NCBI RefSeq assembly: GCF_900221005.1
Contig: NZ_OBQI01000001.1
Span: 682,001 to 746,000, forward strand
Reading direction: 5' to 3'
From: Blastococcus aggregatus
GTDB taxonomy: Bacteria; Actinomycetota; Actinomycetes; Mycobacteriales; Geodermatophilaceae
DNA length: 64,000 nt
A program made the position numbers and the translations under genes. The notes below the pieces were generated by a model that made no database searches, was not told the origin of the DNA, and was given only the letters and a program-made list of their open reading frames with translations. Below are positions 40,772 through 51,009 of the stretch, piece after piece. How positions within the stretch are numbered: the stretch's first letter is position 1; every line of letters begins with the position of its first letter.

Positions 40772-41368
40772 ATGGCACTCGTCGAAGGACTGGCAGCCGC
40801 CCTCGCCAAGATCGCCGGCACCGGCACCGTCGCCAAGGTCGCCGCCGGATTCGGCATCGCCGCCGCCGGCGTGACCGGCGCCGGGGCGGCCGACGCACTG
40901 CCGGCGCCGGTGCAGGACGTCGTGGCCGACGCGGTGGAGACCGTGACCCCGCTGGACCTGCCGCAGTCGGACGAGGACCTCGCACCCGCCCCGGTTCCCG
41001 AGGACGACGCCACCACGCCGGAGGCCGAGGAGACGGACGCCGAGGAGACGGACGCCCCGGACGAGGACACCGAGGTCGTCGACGAGGTGGAGCCCGACGC
41101 GGAGCCGGTGGAGGACGCGCCCCGGGGGCTCGACAACGCCCTGACGCACGCCGACGAGCACGCCCAGGAGGCGCTGCAGGCCGCCCAGGCCCGGGTGGAG
41201 GGGAACCACGCCGCGCGGGACGCCCGCGCCGAGGCCCGCGAGGCGGAGAAGGCCGCACGCGACGCTGCGGGCGACGAGGTGGAGGACACCGTCGAGGTGC
41301 CCGCCGTCGGGGAGGCCCCGGCCGAAAGCGGCCACGGTTCCGCCGAGCGCGGCCGATCCGGGCGCTGA
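40772..41368 (+). CDS. Acidic low-complexity protein, unknown function
   Basis: A 198-residue protein. The N-terminal 45 residues (LAAALAKIAGTGTVAKVAAG and on) form a hydrophobic, alanine/glycine-rich segment that could be one membrane helix. The middle is very acidic, with EETDA repeats encoded by a perfect 15-base tandem duplication (41026-41055). The C-terminal part is a charged helix rich in Ala, Arg and Glu. The ATG follows AGGAGG. I recognise the general layout from uncharacterised actinobacterial proteins but no defined family. Function is unknown. Confidence 0.65.
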   Translation: MALVEGLAAALAKIAGTGTVAKVAAGFGIAAAGVTGAGAADALPAPVQDVVADAVETVTPLDLPQSDEDLAPAPVPEDDATTPEAEETDAEETDAPDEDTEVVDEVEPDAEPVEDAPRGLDNALTHADEHAQEALQAAQARVEGNHAARDARAEAREAEKAARDAAGDEVEDTVEVPAVGEAPAESGHGSAERGRSGR

Positions 41369-41372
41369 CCCC

Positions 41373-42155
41373 CTAGACCGGCACCCACGCCGTGCCCGTC
41401 GCCTCGTCGGCGGCGGGCACGCGGGTCGTCGTCCCCCCGGCCCGCCGGACGGCGTCGGCGAACCGCACCGCGTCGATGACGGCGTTGCAGCCCGGGTCGT
41501 TGTTGAAGTACACGAGGACATCGTCGTCGCCGAAGGTGCCGACGACGCGCTCGGCCCAGAGCTGCAGGGTCTCCGCTCGGTAGCCCCAGCCCTCGAAGCC
41601 GTGGTGGAAGCGCAGATAGCCCCAGTCGGTGGTGCGCCACAACGGGGCGATGGGCTGCTCGTCGCGGTCGGCCCAGCACAGCGCGGCGCCGTACCGCTCC
41701 AGCAGCGCGCGGATCTCGTCGGTCCACCACGACTCGTGCCGCGGCTCGACGGCGACCCGCGTGCCGGCGGGGAACTGCGCCAGGCACTCGCGGAGCAGCT
41801 CGGCGTCCGCCTTCAGCGTGGGCGGGAGCTGCAGCAGGATCGTGTCGAGCTTGGTGCCCAGCCCGGCGGCGCGCTCCATCAGCCGCCCGACCGGCTCCTC
41901 GGGCTCGCGCAGCCGCTTCATGTGGGTGAGGAAGCGGCTGGCCTTGACCGCCCAGCGGAAGTCCGGTGGGGTGCGGTCGCGCCACTTCTCGAACGTCTCG
42001 CGCTCGGGCAGCCGGTAGAAGGCGTTGTTGCTCTCGACGGTCGCGAAGTGCTCGACGTAGTGCTCCAGCCACAGCCGCTGCGGGAGCTTCGGCGGATAGA
42101 AGGCGCCGCGCCAGTCGCGGTACTGCCACCCCGACGTCCCGATGATCACCGTCAC
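41373..42155 (-). CDS. DUF72 family protein
   Basis: A 260-residue TIM-barrel protein of the DUF72 (YecE-like) family. Landmarks are IGTSGWQYRDWRGAFYPPKL, FATVESNNAFYRLPE, FRWAVKASRFLTHMKRL, LLQLPPTLKAD and RVAVEPRHESWW. The barrel and the conserved Glu/Asp/His residues suggest a metal-dependent enzyme, with no assigned reaction. The GTG start at 42155 gives the standard N-terminus; an ATG further upstream would add nine residues. It is divergent from the VOC gene. Confidence 0.87.
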   Translation of the reverse strand: MTVIIGTSGWQYRDWRGAFYPPKLPQRLWLEHYVEHFATVESNNAFYRLPERETFEKWRDRTPPDFRWAVKASRFLTHMKRLREPEEPVGRLMERAAGLGTKLDTILLQLPPTLKADAELLRECLAQFPAGTRVAVEPRHESWWTDEIRALLERYGAALCWADRDEQPIAPLWRTTDWGYLRFHHGFEGWGYRAETLQLWAERVVGTFGDDDVLVYFNNDPGCNAVIDAVRFADAVRRAGGTTTRVPAADEATGTAWVPV

Positions 42156-42166
42156 GGGGAGCCGCC

Positions 42167-42172
42167 TACCCT
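42167..42172 (+). promoter_or_regulatory. -10 element of the VOC gene
   Basis: TACCCT ends eight bases before the ATG at 42181. No ribosome site is present. Confidence 0.5.
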
Positions 42173-42180
42173 CTCCGTCC

Positions 42181-42567
42181 ATGGCTGACGCACCGGCGCG
42201 CTTCAAGGACCTCTGCCTCGACGCGAACGACCACCACGCCCTCGCCGACTGGTGGTGCGCCGCGATGGGCTACGTGCGGCGGGACGACCTCGAGGACGCC
42301 GGGACACCCGAGGACGACGAGCCCCGCCCGCACGACTGGCCGATCCCGATCGTCGACGCGGCCGGCGAGGGGCCGCTCATCTGGGTCGTCCCGGTGCCCG
42401 AGCGCAAGACGGTCAAGAACCGCATGCACTTCGACGTCGTCGGCGAGACGTGGCCGCTGATCGCCGCGGGGGCACGGATGGTGCGCGAGCAGGACGACGA
42501 GGTCGAGTGGAGCGTCCTCGCCGACCCGGAGGGCAACGAGTTCTGCGTCTTCGCGCCGGAGGAGTGA
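42181..42567 (+). CDS. VOC/glyoxalase-like family protein
   Basis: A 128-residue protein with the beta-alpha-beta-beta-beta folds of the VOC superfamily: FKDLCLDANDHHALADWWCA at the N-terminus, KNRMHFDVVGETW in the middle, and the terminal SVLADPEGNEFCVFAPEE. It matches the Glyoxalase_6-like group common in actinobacteria. Substrate and function are unknown. Its gene ends at a bidirectional hairpin shared with groEL. Confidence 0.85.
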   Translation: MADAPARFKDLCLDANDHHALADWWCAAMGYVRRDDLEDAGTPEDDEPRPHDWPIPIVDAAGEGPLIWVVPVPERKTVKNRMHFDVVGETWPLIAAGARMVREQDDEVEWSVLADPEGNEFCVFAPEE

Positions 42568-42583
42568 ACCCCGCGAACGCCGA

Positions 42584-42615
42584 CAGGGGCGGCCCGCCGA
42601 AGCGGACCGCCCCTG
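42584..42615. terminator. Bidirectional hairpin between VOC gene and groEL
   Basis: CAGGGGCGG (42584-42592) pairs perfectly with CCGCCCCTG (42607-42615). It lies between convergent stops at 42567 and 42649. Confidence 0.75.
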
Positions 42616-42648
42616 CCGGGCAGTGCTGGTACTACGGGAGGGCTGGAC

Positions 42649-44749
<2,101 letters not shown>

Positions 44750-44941
44750 GTGTGCTCCCACGATCGTGCGTGCGGTCGCCCCACCGCGGGTGGTGGGGCG
44801 AGGTCTCGCTCTTCCGCCCGCGAACACGAACCTGGAGGAGAGAACCGGGCGGAAACCTACAACAAGGTGACCTGGGTTACACCCGCTTGCAGCACGAATC
44901 GTTACCGGATCGGTCGACGGCGCGACCGATCCAGGAACGCG

Positions 44942-46243
44942 TCAGCCGATCAGGCCGGCGGCGCGCGCGGACTTCAGGGAGGGCTCGACGTGGTGCGTCG
45001 GGCCGACGACCGGCTCCAGCGGGTCGAGGGTCTTGAGCCCCTCGCCGGTGTTGAGGACGACGGTCTCCTTGGCGGGGTCCAGCCGGCCGTTCTCCACCAG
45101 CTGCCGGAGGACGGCGATGGTGACGCCGCCGGCCGTCTCGGCGAAGACCCCGGTGGTGCGGGCCAGGTCGCGGATGCCCTGGACGATCGCGTCGTCGCCC
45201 ACCCGGCCCACCGCGCCGCCGGTGCGACGGATCGCGTCGAGGGCGTACGGGCCGTCGGCGGGGTTGCCGATGTTGAGCGACTTCGCGATGCCGGTGGGCT
45301 TCACCGGCTTGACGACGTCCCAGCCGTTGTCGAACGCCGTGGCGATCGGGTCGCACCCGGCCGACTGCGCACCGAAGATCGTCCACTCCGTCGCCTCGAC
45401 GATGCCGGCGGCGGCCAGCTCGCGGAACGCCTTGTCCACCTTGGTGAGCAGGGAGCCCGAGGCCATGGGGATGACGACCTGCGCCGGGATCCGCCAGCCG
45501 AGCTGCTCGGCGAGCTCGTAGCCCATCGTCTTGGAGCCCTCGGCGTAGTACGGCCGCACGTTCTGGTTGACGAACGCGGTGTCCTCGAACTCGTCGGTCT
45601 CGGCGAGCTCGCTGGTCAGCCGGTTGACGTCGTCGTAGGAGCCGTTGACGGCGACCAGCGTCTGCCCGTACACCGCGGACTGCACGATCTTCCCGGGCTC
45701 GAGGTCCGAGGGGACGAACACGAACGACGGGATGCCGACGCGGGCGGCGTGCGCGGCGACGGAGTTGGCCAGGTTGCCAGTCGAGGCCGCGGCGATCTTC
45801 GTGTAGCCCAGACCCTTGGCCGCGGTGGCGGCGAGGCTGACGACGCGGTCCTTGAAGGAGTGCGTCGGGTTCGCCGAGTCGTCCTTGACCCACAGGCCGC
45901 CGGTGATGCCCAGCTCCTCGGCGAGGCGGTCGGCGCGGACCAGCGGGGTCATGCCCGGGTCGAGCGAGACGCGGGAGGCCGGGTCCTGGCCGACCGGCAG
46001 CAGGGCGACGTAGCGCCAGATGTTCTGCGGGCCGGCCTCGATCTGCTCGCGGGTCACGGCCTTCATCAGCTCGGGGTCGTAGTCGACCTCGAGCGGGCCG
46101 AAGCACTCGGCGCAGGCGTGCTCGGCGATGAGACCGAAGGTGGCGCCGCAGTTGCGGCAGATCAGCCCGCGGGCCGGACAGGGCGGCACGGGGCCACCGG
46201 CGGTGGAATCGGCCTGGACAGAACCGGGAGCGGTCAGAGTCAT
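44942..46243 (-). CDS. thrC: Threonine synthase
   Basis: A 433-residue PLP enzyme that converts O-phosphohomoserine to threonine. An N-terminal zinc ribbon uses Cys29, Cys32, Cys44 and Cys47 (CRNCGATF, CAECFGP). The PLP lysine is Lys131 in HSFKDRVVS, and ASTGNLANS and GSLLTKVDKAF are further PLP/phosphate-site motifs. This is the zinc-ribbon type of threonine synthase seen in actinobacteria. Its ATG follows AGGAGG, and that ribosome site overlaps the P1 helix of a SAM-I riboswitch, so synthesis is probably repressed when SAM is high. Confidence 0.96.
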   Translation of the reverse strand: MTLTAPGSVQADSTAGGPVPPCPARGLICRNCGATFGLIAEHACAECFGPLEVDYDPELMKAVTREQIEAGPQNIWRYVALLPVGQDPASRVSLDPGMTPLVRADRLAEELGITGGLWVKDDSANPTHSFKDRVVSLAATAAKGLGYTKIAAASTGNLANSVAAHAARVGIPSFVFVPSDLEPGKIVQSAVYGQTLVAVNGSYDDVNRLTSELAETDEFEDTAFVNQNVRPYYAEGSKTMGYELAEQLGWRIPAQVVIPMASGSLLTKVDKAFRELAAAGIVEATEWTIFGAQSAGCDPIATAFDNGWDVVKPVKPTGIAKSLNIGNPADGPYALDAIRRTGGAVGRVGDDAIVQGIRDLARTTGVFAETAGGVTIAVLRQLVENGRLDPAKETVVLNTGEGLKTLDPLEPVVGPTHHVEPSLKSARAAGLIG

Positions 46244-46257
46244 GCGACGACTACCTC

Positions 46258-46382
46258 CTCATCTTCCCCGCGTCGGGCCGTCGAGCCGCGCGGGACGGAA
46301 TTGGCACCTCCCGCTGCAGACGTGCGCAGTCGGCGGTTGCCGGGGCTTCATCGGGCCGTGTCCCTCTGCCCCTCTGGATGAG
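46258..46382 (-). promoter_or_regulatory. SAM-I (S-box) riboswitch upstream of thrC
   Basis: On the minus strand, after the CTCATC arm of P1, come AGAGGGGCAGAGGGA, GGCCCGATGAAGCCCCGGC and AACC, then GGTGCCAATTCCGTCC, and finally GAAGATGAGG, whose GATGAG closes P1. These are the conserved blocks of the S-box as seen in B. subtilis leaders. The AGGAGG ribosome site of thrC (46254-46259) overlaps the 3' arm of P1, so SAM binding should hide it and lower translation. A TAGAGT -10 lies at 46395-46400 just upstream. Confidence 0.92.
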
Positions 46383-46434
46383 TGAACGGGCCCGACTCTA
46401 CCCACCGCGCGCCGGCGCCGTGGCGGCGGACAGG

Positions 46435-47265
46435 ATGAGGAGCGTGGCAACCCGGATCGTCTACACCGACCTCGACGGCACCATGGTCGGACCCCGGGGC
46501 TCCTTCTGGCACACGGCCGGCCGGGACCTCACCGCCGAACCGGCGACGGCGCTGCTGGACCTGCACCGGGCCGGGATCCCGTTGGTGCTGGTCAGCGGCC
46601 GGACGCTGGAGCAGGTGGTCGAGGCCGCGCGGATCTTCGCCGCCGACGGCGCCATCGCCGAGCTGGGCGCGACCGTCAGCTGGAACGGCGGACGCGAGCG
46701 CCGTCAGCTGACCGGCGAGCTGCCGGACGGGCACGACGGGCGGACTCCGATGGAGGTCATGGCCGCCCTCGGGGTCGTGGAGGAGCTGATCGCCGCGCAC
46801 CCCGGCCGGCTGGAGTGGCACGCGCCCTGGCACGCCACCCACGACACCGACGCGCTGCTGCGGGGGCGCGTCGACCCCGTCGCCGTCGACGCGTGGCTCG
46901 CCGAGCGGGGCCTGGGATGGCTGACCCTCAACGACAACGGCGCCATCCAGCTGAACTCGCGGATGACGCTGGACCCCGATCCCGCGCCGCCGCGGGTCTA
47001 CCACCTGATGCCGCGCGGGATCTCCAAGGGCGCCGCCATCGCCTGGGACCTCGAGCGCCGCGGCATCGACCCCGCCGACGCGGTGGCGATCGGCGACAGC
47101 ATCAGCGACCTGGACATGGCGCCGGCCGTCGGGCGGCTGTGGATCACCGCGAACGGCGCGGCCGTCGACGGCATGGCGGCCCGGATCGCCACCGTCCCGA
47201 ACGCGACCGTGGCCGACGCCCCGATGGGGCACGGCTGGGCCCAGGCCGTCCGGGCGAGCCTCTAG
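46435..47265 (+). CDS. HAD family hydrolase (type IIB)
   Basis: About 276 residues with all four HAD motifs: VYTDLDGTMVG (motif I, Asp nucleophile), LVLVSGRTLEQV (II), the Lys in GISKGAAIAW (III) and GDSISDLDMAPA (IV). The cap is of the C2B type found in Cof-like and mannosyl-3-phosphoglycerate phosphatases. It dephosphorylates a small metabolite in the cytoplasm. Start choice is uncertain: the ATG at 46435 or the GTG at 46444. It is divergent from the thrC riboswitch and overlaps the ABC permease gene by four bases tail-to-tail. Confidence 0.8.
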   Translation: MRSVATRIVYTDLDGTMVGPRGSFWHTAGRDLTAEPATALLDLHRAGIPLVLVSGRTLEQVVEAARIFAADGAIAELGATVSWNGGRERRQLTGELPDGHDGRTPMEVMAALGVVEELIAAHPGRLEWHAPWHATHDTDALLRGRVDPVAVDAWLAERGLGWLTLNDNGAIQLNSRMTLDPDPAPPRVYHLMPRGISKGAAIAWDLERRGIDPADAVAIGDSISDLDMAPAVGRLWITANGAAVDGMAARIATVPNATVADAPMGHGWAQAVRASL

Positions 47266-48125
47266 CTGGTGACGTCGCGGCGCGCGAACGCGCGGAAGCC
47301 GAGTGCGGTGAAGACGGCCGCGTAGACCAGCGACTGGATGACGCCGCGGAAGAGGTCGCCGTCGGCGACCGGCGTCTGCAGCAGGTCGGTCCAGGCGAAC
47401 TCACCGGCGGTCGGGAACCAGTCGCGCAGCGAGCCCAGCTGCTCCACCTGCTCGAGGATCGCGAAGACGAACATGGTGAACACGGCCCCGCCGACGGCGG
47501 CCAGCGGCGCGTCGGTGATCGTGGAGAACCAGAAGGCCAGCGTCCCGACGACGAGCAGGTGGACGGCCAGGTAGCCGAGCATCCCGGCCAGCCGCAGGAA
47601 CCCCTCCCCCTGCGCCAGCGTCACTCCGACCGGCGTCTCGATCGCGCCGAACCCGAAGGCGACCGAGCCGGCCAGCACCGAGACCGCGGTCAGCGTCAGC
47701 AAGGCCCCCACCGACAGCACCAGCGCGGCCAGCCACTTCTGCCGGAGCAGCCGCATCCGGGGCACCGGTGTGGCGAGGGTGTACCGGAGCGCGCCCCACT
47801 GGGCCTCGCTGGCGACGGTGTCGCCGAAGAAGAGCGCGTACACGACGACCAGGAAGAAGCCGGTGGTCGCGAAGAGCACGAACAGGGTGAAGTTCAGCCC
47901 GCTGGCGGTGGCGACGTCGACCAGGTTGATCCGGTTGTTCTCCCCGGCGTCCTCGCTCGCCCCGAGCTTCAGCGCGGCGATGAGCAGCAGCGGCAGGGCC
48001 ACCATGAGCGCGACGACGCCGAAGGTCCGGCGGCGGGCGAACTGCCGCCGGAGCTCGACGGTCAGCCGCAGCGTGCGCGACGGGCGGTAGCCGGCGACCG
48101 CCCCGTTGACCTGCACGTGGTTCAT
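47262..48125 (-). CDS. ABC transporter permease subunit
   Basis: A 287-residue membrane protein with about six helices, typical of ABC-2-type permeases: LRRQFARRRTFGVVALMVAL at the first helix and a short region EAQWGALRYTLATPVPRMRLLRQKW between helices 2 and 3. The ATG overlaps the stop of the hydrolase-ABC fusion gene (ATGA), so the permease and the ATPase are made together. It is the probable membrane partner of the fused ATPase domain. Confidence 0.85.
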   Translation of the reverse strand: MNHVQVNGAVAGYRPSRTLRLTVELRRQFARRRTFGVVALMVALPLLLIAALKLGASEDAGENNRINLVDVATASGLNFTLFVLFATTGFFLVVVYALFFGDTVASEAQWGALRYTLATPVPRMRLLRQKWLAALVLSVGALLTLTAVSVLAGSVAFGFGAIETPVGVTLAQGEGFLRLAGMLGYLAVHLLVVGTLAFWFSTITDAPLAAVGGAVFTMFVFAILEQVEQLGSLRDWFPTAGEFAWTDLLQTPVADGDLFRGVIQSLVYAAVFTALGFRAFARRDVTS

Positions 48126-50953
48126 GACTCCCCCACCAGCGCCAGGAAGGCGTCCTCGAGCCGGCGCCGCGGCGTGAACTGGTCCACGGCGATGCCCGCG
48201 TCCACCAGCGCCCGCAGCGCCTCGGCGCGGGGCACGCCCTCGAGCTCGGCGACCAGCCCGTCATCGGTCCGGCCGGCGGTCACGCCGGGCAGGCCCTCCA
48301 GGACCGCGATCGCCCGGTCGGTGTCGGCCTCGGCCACGCCCAGCAGCACCGCGCCCCCGGCACCGACGATCTCCTCGACGGTGCCCTGCGCGATCTTCTG
48401 CCCCTTCGCCATGACGACGACGTGGCTGCAGGTCTGCTCGATCTCGCTCAGCAGGTGGCTGGAGACGATGACCGTGCGACCGGTGGCCGCGTAGGAGCGC
48501 AGCACCTCGCGCATGGCGTGGATCTGCGGCGGGTCCAGCCCGTTGGTCGGCTCGTCGAGCACCAGGAGGTCGGGCAGGCCGAGCATGGCCTGGGCGATCG
48601 CGACGCGCTGGCGCATGCCCTGGCTGTAGCGGCGCACCGGCCGGTCGAGCGCCGCACCCAGGCCGGCGACCTCGATCGCCTCCTCCATGTGCGCGTCCTC
48701 CGCCGGGCGGCCGGTCGCCGCCCAGTACAGCCGGAGGTTCTCCCGGCCGGAGAGGTGCGGCAGCAGGCCGGTGCCCTCGACGAACGACCCCAGCCGCGAC
48801 AGGACGGGGGCACCCGGCCGCGCGGCGTGCCCGAAGACGCTGATCCGCCCCTCGGTCGGGCGGATGAGGCCCATGAGCATGCGCAGCGACGTCGTCTTGC
48901 CGGCGCCGTTGGGGCCCAGCAGGCCCAGCACCTGGCCGCGGCGGACCTCGAAGGAGAGGTCCCGGACGGCGACGAACCCGTCCTTGTAGGCCTTGGTCAC
49001 GCCCTCGAAGCGCAGCGGCACGTCCTCGCCGTCGGGCTGGACGGCGCTGAGCTGCCGGTCCCGGCGCCGCCCGATCAGCAGAGCGGCACCCCAGCCCAGC
49101 AGCGCGAGGGCGACCAGCCCGGCGAGCAGCAGCCACCAGCGGGTGGCGCCGCCCGCGGCCTCGGTCCGCCCCTCGACCTGCGGCACGTCCAGCACGGTCG
49201 TTGGATCGGCGAGGGCGATCGAGTGGACCGCCGGCTCGACGGGCAGCGCGAACCCCTGGTCGGTCGTGGAGACCACCAGCCGCATCGTGTGCCCCGCCTC
49301 GAACCGGTGCACGATCGCGGGCAGCGTCACGCCCACCCGCGTGGGGGCGGCCGGGTCGGCCGACAGCCCCGTCAGCGCCAGGGGGGCGACCAGCCCGGCC
49401 GGCAGCGTCGCCGTCCCGTCGGGTCCGACGTCGTAGAGCTTGGCGAACAGGGTGGCCGACCCGCCGGCCGAGGAGACGGCCAGCTCGACCGTCGCGGCGC
49501 CCACCACCTCCACGGCGTCCTGGAGCGGCGCGCTCTCGAAGCTCGCCGACTGGCCGGGGATCTCCAGGGTCGAGCCGCCCAGCGCCGCGGTGAGCGCGCC
49601 CAGGCCGGGCACCGTGGTGAGCGCGGCGGGCGTACCGCCCGCGGGGTTCACCACGGGCTGCACCGTTCCGCTCAGCTCGATCCCGGTCCGGCGCACCGGG
49701 TCCGCGCCGTCCAGCCCCGGATAGCGCTCGGCGGTGACCGTGCGGGTGCCGCCCTGCACCCGACCGACGGTGCCTGCGGTGCCCAGGCCGGTGGGCGCGG
49801 GGAACTCGAAGCTCGAGGTCGCGCCGTCGCGGCCGCGCAGGTGGGCGTCGAACCAGTCACCGACGCGGTTGCGCAGTGCGGCGGTGTCCTGGTCCGAGGC
49901 CGGGGCATCGTGACCGCCGGCGTACCAGACCACGGCCACGTCGGTGCCGTTCGCGGCGATGCCCCGGGCGTTGGCGTCGGCCTGGCCGAGCCCGAACAGC
50001 GAGTCCTGGGTGCCCTGGATCAGCAGCGTGGGCGCGGTGATCCGGTCGAGCACCCCGGCCGGGCTCGCGCGGTCGAGCACCGCGGCGATCTCGGGGGTCA
50101 GCTCCGCGCCCGAGGCGGCCGCCTCGTAGGCCGCGCACACCTCGGCGCTGAACCGGCCGCAGGTCAGCGCCGACGTGACGTCCTCCACGTCGACGTCGGC
50201 CGGCGCCGGACGGTCATCCCGCCCGGCCGCGCCGCCGAGGAGGTCGAGCAGATCTCCCGAGGGCGCCGCCCCCAGCCCGAAGAACAGCCCCGACCACAGC
50301 CGCTTGTAGACGCCGGCGCCGGCGGCCTGGGCGGTGTCCGCGGGCGTCGCCCCGGGAGTCTCGCCGACCTGCGAGGGGAACAGCGCCGAGGTGAGCGAGT
50401 TCCAGGTGATCTGCGGGGCGATGGCGTCGATCCGCTGGTCGTAGGCGGCGCCGAGCAGGGCCAGGGCGCCGCCGTAGGAGGCCCCGGCGACACCGACCCG
50501 CGGATCGCCGTCGCCGTCCTGGACGACGTCGTCCCGCTCGGCCAGGACGTCGATCAGCGCCGAGAGGTCGGCGACCTCGTAGCGCGGGTCGTCCAGCCCG
50601 ATCGAGCCGGTGCTGCGGCCGAACCCGCGGGCGGAGAAGGTGAGGACGACGTAGCCGCGCCCGGCGAGCGCCCGTGCCTCGTCGGCGACCGAGTCCTTGC
50701 TGCCGCCGAAGCCGTGGGCCAGCACGACCGCGGGTGCGGGGGGCTCGCCGTCGGCGGGCAGGAAGAGCGTCGTGTCGAGCTCGACGGCGTCCGCGCCGGA
50801 GCCGGCCGGGATGCGGGCGTCCTCGGTCCGGACGTCGGCCGCGGCCGCCGGAGCGGCGACGAGCAGGGGTGCGGCGACGAGCAGGGGCAGCAGGACGGCG
50901 AGCGCACGCCGGGCGCCGGAGCGCGGACGCACGAGCCCGCGGGAGCGACGCAC
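48122..50953 (-). CDS. Extracytoplasmic alpha/beta hydrolase fused to an ABC ATPase
   Basis: A 943-residue protein with an unusual layout. Residues 1-39 form a signal peptide or N-terminal anchor. Residues 45-590 are a CocE/NonD or X-Pro-dipeptidyl-peptidase-like hydrolase with Ser159 in GASYGGA, Asp317 in GTQD and His348 in GGHD, plus a C-terminal jelly-roll. Residues 606-627 are one membrane helix. Residues 645-943 form an ABC ATPase with Walker A GPNGAGKTT (about 680), signature YSQGMRQRVA and Walker B LLVLDEPTNGLD. The topology puts the hydrolase outside and the ATPase inside. The permease gene overlaps the stop. Substrate is unknown. Confidence 0.9.
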   Translation of the reverse strand: MRRSRGLVRPRSGARRALAVLLPLLVAAPLLVAAPAAAADVRTEDARIPAGSGADAVELDTTLFLPADGEPPAPAVVLAHGFGGSKDSVADEARALAGRGYVVLTFSARGFGRSTGSIGLDDPRYEVADLSALIDVLAERDDVVQDGDGDPRVGVAGASYGGALALLGAAYDQRIDAIAPQITWNSLTSALFPSQVGETPGATPADTAQAAGAGVYKRLWSGLFFGLGAAPSGDLLDLLGGAAGRDDRPAPADVDVEDVTSALTCGRFSAEVCAAYEAAASGAELTPEIAAVLDRASPAGVLDRITAPTLLIQGTQDSLFGLGQADANARGIAANGTDVAVVWYAGGHDAPASDQDTAALRNRVGDWFDAHLRGRDGATSSFEFPAPTGLGTAGTVGRVQGGTRTVTAERYPGLDGADPVRRTGIELSGTVQPVVNPAGGTPAALTTVPGLGALTAALGGSTLEIPGQSASFESAPLQDAVEVVGAATVELAVSSAGGSATLFAKLYDVGPDGTATLPAGLVAPLALTGLSADPAAPTRVGVTLPAIVHRFEAGHTMRLVVSTTDQGFALPVEPAVHSIALADPTTVLDVPQVEGRTEAAGGATRWWLLLAGLVALALLGWGAALLIGRRRDRQLSAVQPDGEDVPLRFEGVTKAYKDGFVAVRDLSFEVRRGQVLGLLGPNGAGKTTSLRMLMGLIRPTEGRISVFGHAARPGAPVLSRLGSFVEGTGLLPHLSGRENLRLYWAATGRPAEDAHMEEAIEVAGLGAALDRPVRRYSQGMRQRVAIAQAMLGLPDLLVLDEPTNGLDPPQIHAMREVLRSYAATGRTVIVSSHLLSEIEQTCSHVVVMAKGQKIAQGTVEEIVGAGGAVLLGVAEADTDRAIAVLEGLPGVTAGRTDDGLVAELEGVPRAEALRALVDAGIAVDQFTPRRRLEDAFLALVGES

Positions 50954-51009
50954 GAAGCGGCCAACGGACGGCGGGCGGTCCGGGTTCCGCCGGCCGTCAG
51001 CAGCTCGGG

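Noticed and set aside
46258..46382. Considered a SAM-IV or other SAM riboswitch class for the thrC leader
   Set aside because: The order and wording of the conserved blocks match the S-box (SAM-I) leaders of the yitJ type, not the shorter SAM-IV layout.
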